From Alsobacter soli (GTDB lineage Bacteria; Pseudomonadota; Alphaproteobacteria; Rhizobiales; Beijerinckiaceae), in contig NZ_PVZS01000008.1 of NCBI RefSeq assembly GCF_003004785.1, positions 124,001-188,000 of the forward strand: a stretch of DNA of 64,000 nucleotides, in the 5' to 3' direction. Shown here piece by piece: positions 63,312 to 64,000 of this stretch. The position numbers and the translations under genes were made by a program. Numbering within the stretch: position 1 is the stretch's first letter; each line of letters opens with the position of its first letter. Under the pieces are notes generated by a model. It did no database searches and was not told where the DNA came from. It worked only from the letters and a program-made list of their open reading frames with translations.

Positions 63312-64000
63312 ATGCGCCCGTTCGCATTCCAGGACTCGGACGCGCCCATCGGGGCGTCCAGGCTCGATAACCGGCCGGGAGAGCCGCCGCTGGCGCGGCC
63401 CGCCGGCAACGCCTGGAAGCCCTTCGCCGGAGCCGCCGCCATTGCGCTGGTCGCCGCCGGCATGGCGACGTTGCTGGTGCAGTCGCTCGGATCGCCCGCG
63501 CCGACGGAGCCTGCCGCGGATAGGCCGGCGCCCGAGAGAACCGCCTCGATCTCCTCGCAGCCCGTGGCCCCTGCAGCAGACAGCAAGCCGTCCGTTGTCG
63601 TGCCGCAGACTTCGGCTGCGCCTCCCGCGCCGCCCGCGCCTTCCGGGGCCGCCCCGCTCCAGTCAGCCTCGCAGCCCGCCCCGACGGCGGCGAATGCGCT
63701 GCCGGCCCAGCCCGTGCTTCCTCCGTCCCAAGCTCCTGCGCCCGCGCCTGCGCAGGTCGCCTCCATCGCCCCGGCGCCCGAGCTGCCCGCGGCTCCGGTC
63801 ACGCCCGCCCCGGTGCCGAGCATCGCGCAGGCTGAAGTTCCATCTCCGGCGGCCGCACCTGCGGCGCCGGCCCCTGAAACCGGAAGCCTGAATCTTTCTT
63901 CCGAGGAGGTGCTGACCTCACTGGAACGCGGAGAAGCCAAGCTCAAGGCGGGCGACGTGGCCGCCGCGCGCCGCTATTTCGAGCGGGTGGCGCTGGCCGG
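63312..64000 (+). CDS. Membrane-anchored Pro/Ala-rich protein with possible TPR/Sel1 domain, truncated by window end
   Basis: About 229 codons are visible. An N-terminal cytoplasmic segment is followed by one helix, AAIALVAAGMATLLVQSLGS, then a long disordered Pro/Ala/Ser stretch, then the helix EEVLTSLERGEAKLKAGDVA and RRYFERVALAG at the edge, which resembles the start of TPR-like repeats. AAGGAGAG precedes the ATG at 63312. It lies 12 bp after the TAXI gene in one operon. Periplasmic scaffold is a guess. Confidence 0.65.
   Translation, partial: MRPFAFQDSDAPIGASRLDNRPGEPPLARPAGNAWKPFAGAAAIALVAAGMATLLVQSLGSPAPTEPAADRPAPERTASISSQPVAPAADSKPSVVVPQTSAAPPAPPAPSGAAPLQSASQPAPTAANALPAQPVLPPSQAPAPAPAQVASIAPAPELPAAPVTPAPVPSIAQAEVPSPAAAPAAPAPETGSLNLSSEEVLTSLERGEAKLKAGDVAAARRYFERVALA

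Overview
The window is a chromosome-like segment of a GC-rich alphaproteobacterium, most likely a Hyphomicrobiales (rhizobial) lineage. The evidence is uniformly high GC, five-step histidine catabolism with hutF/hutD, a HutC operator of the GTCTAGAC type, a NepR-like anti-sigma factor, an EcfG-type promoter, FixL/FixK-like regulators and DUF3141/DUF2778/DUF4142 genes. The genus cannot be fixed from sequence alone. No rRNA, tRNA, insertion sequence, phage or CRISPR array was recognised.

1-3 kb: the N-terminal two thirds of an RND efflux permease with a small coupled gene, divergent from a TetR regulator across a 46-bp inverted repeat. 3-16.5 kb: a complete histidine utilisation locus. A long leftward operon (hutI-hutH-hutG-CoA transferase-acyl-CoA dehydrogenase-hutU-polar amino acid ABC importer) is divergent from hutF-hutC-hutD across two HutC boxes. 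Two acyl-CoA enzymes sit, translationally coupled, between hutG and hutU; they suggest a CoA-dependent entry into the pathway, with imidazolepropionate as the obvious candidate.

16.5-25 kb: a NepR-like gene, then a five-gene leftward operon (DUF3141 PhaC-like hydrolase, FabI paralogue, MaoC-phosphotransacetylase fusion, acetate kinase, small cytochrome c), followed by small uncharacterised secreted proteins. 26-28 kb: thiC under a TPP riboswitch. 29-38.5 kb: a regulatory and stress island with an OmpR-type regulator, a hybrid kinase whose third PAS domain keeps the FixL haem residues, a FixK-like Crp/Fnr regulator, nitroreductase, ChaB, a c-type cytochrome, an SPW protein and a universal stress protein. 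Two intergenic regions here carry the same FixK/FNR-like box. Together with the acetate kinase operon this looks like a low-oxygen or energy-stress programme.

39-43.5 kb: a Tlde1/DUF2778 protein, a second hybrid kinase and an isolated minC. 43.5-52 kb: a branched-chain-type ABC transporter whose livHMGF and binding protein are separated by about 4 kb of polysaccharide-type genes (CapK-like ligase, heparinase II/III). 52-56 kb: a phosphate module (PiT, DUF47, NUDIX, acid phosphatase) with a Pho-box-like triple repeat. 56-64 kb: dagK, aldo/keto reductase, nadE with a cysteine hydrolase, a DUF4142 protein behind an EcfG-type promoter, a TAXI-family binding protein with no visible TRAP permease, and the start of a membrane-anchored Pro/Ala-rich protein cut by the window edge.
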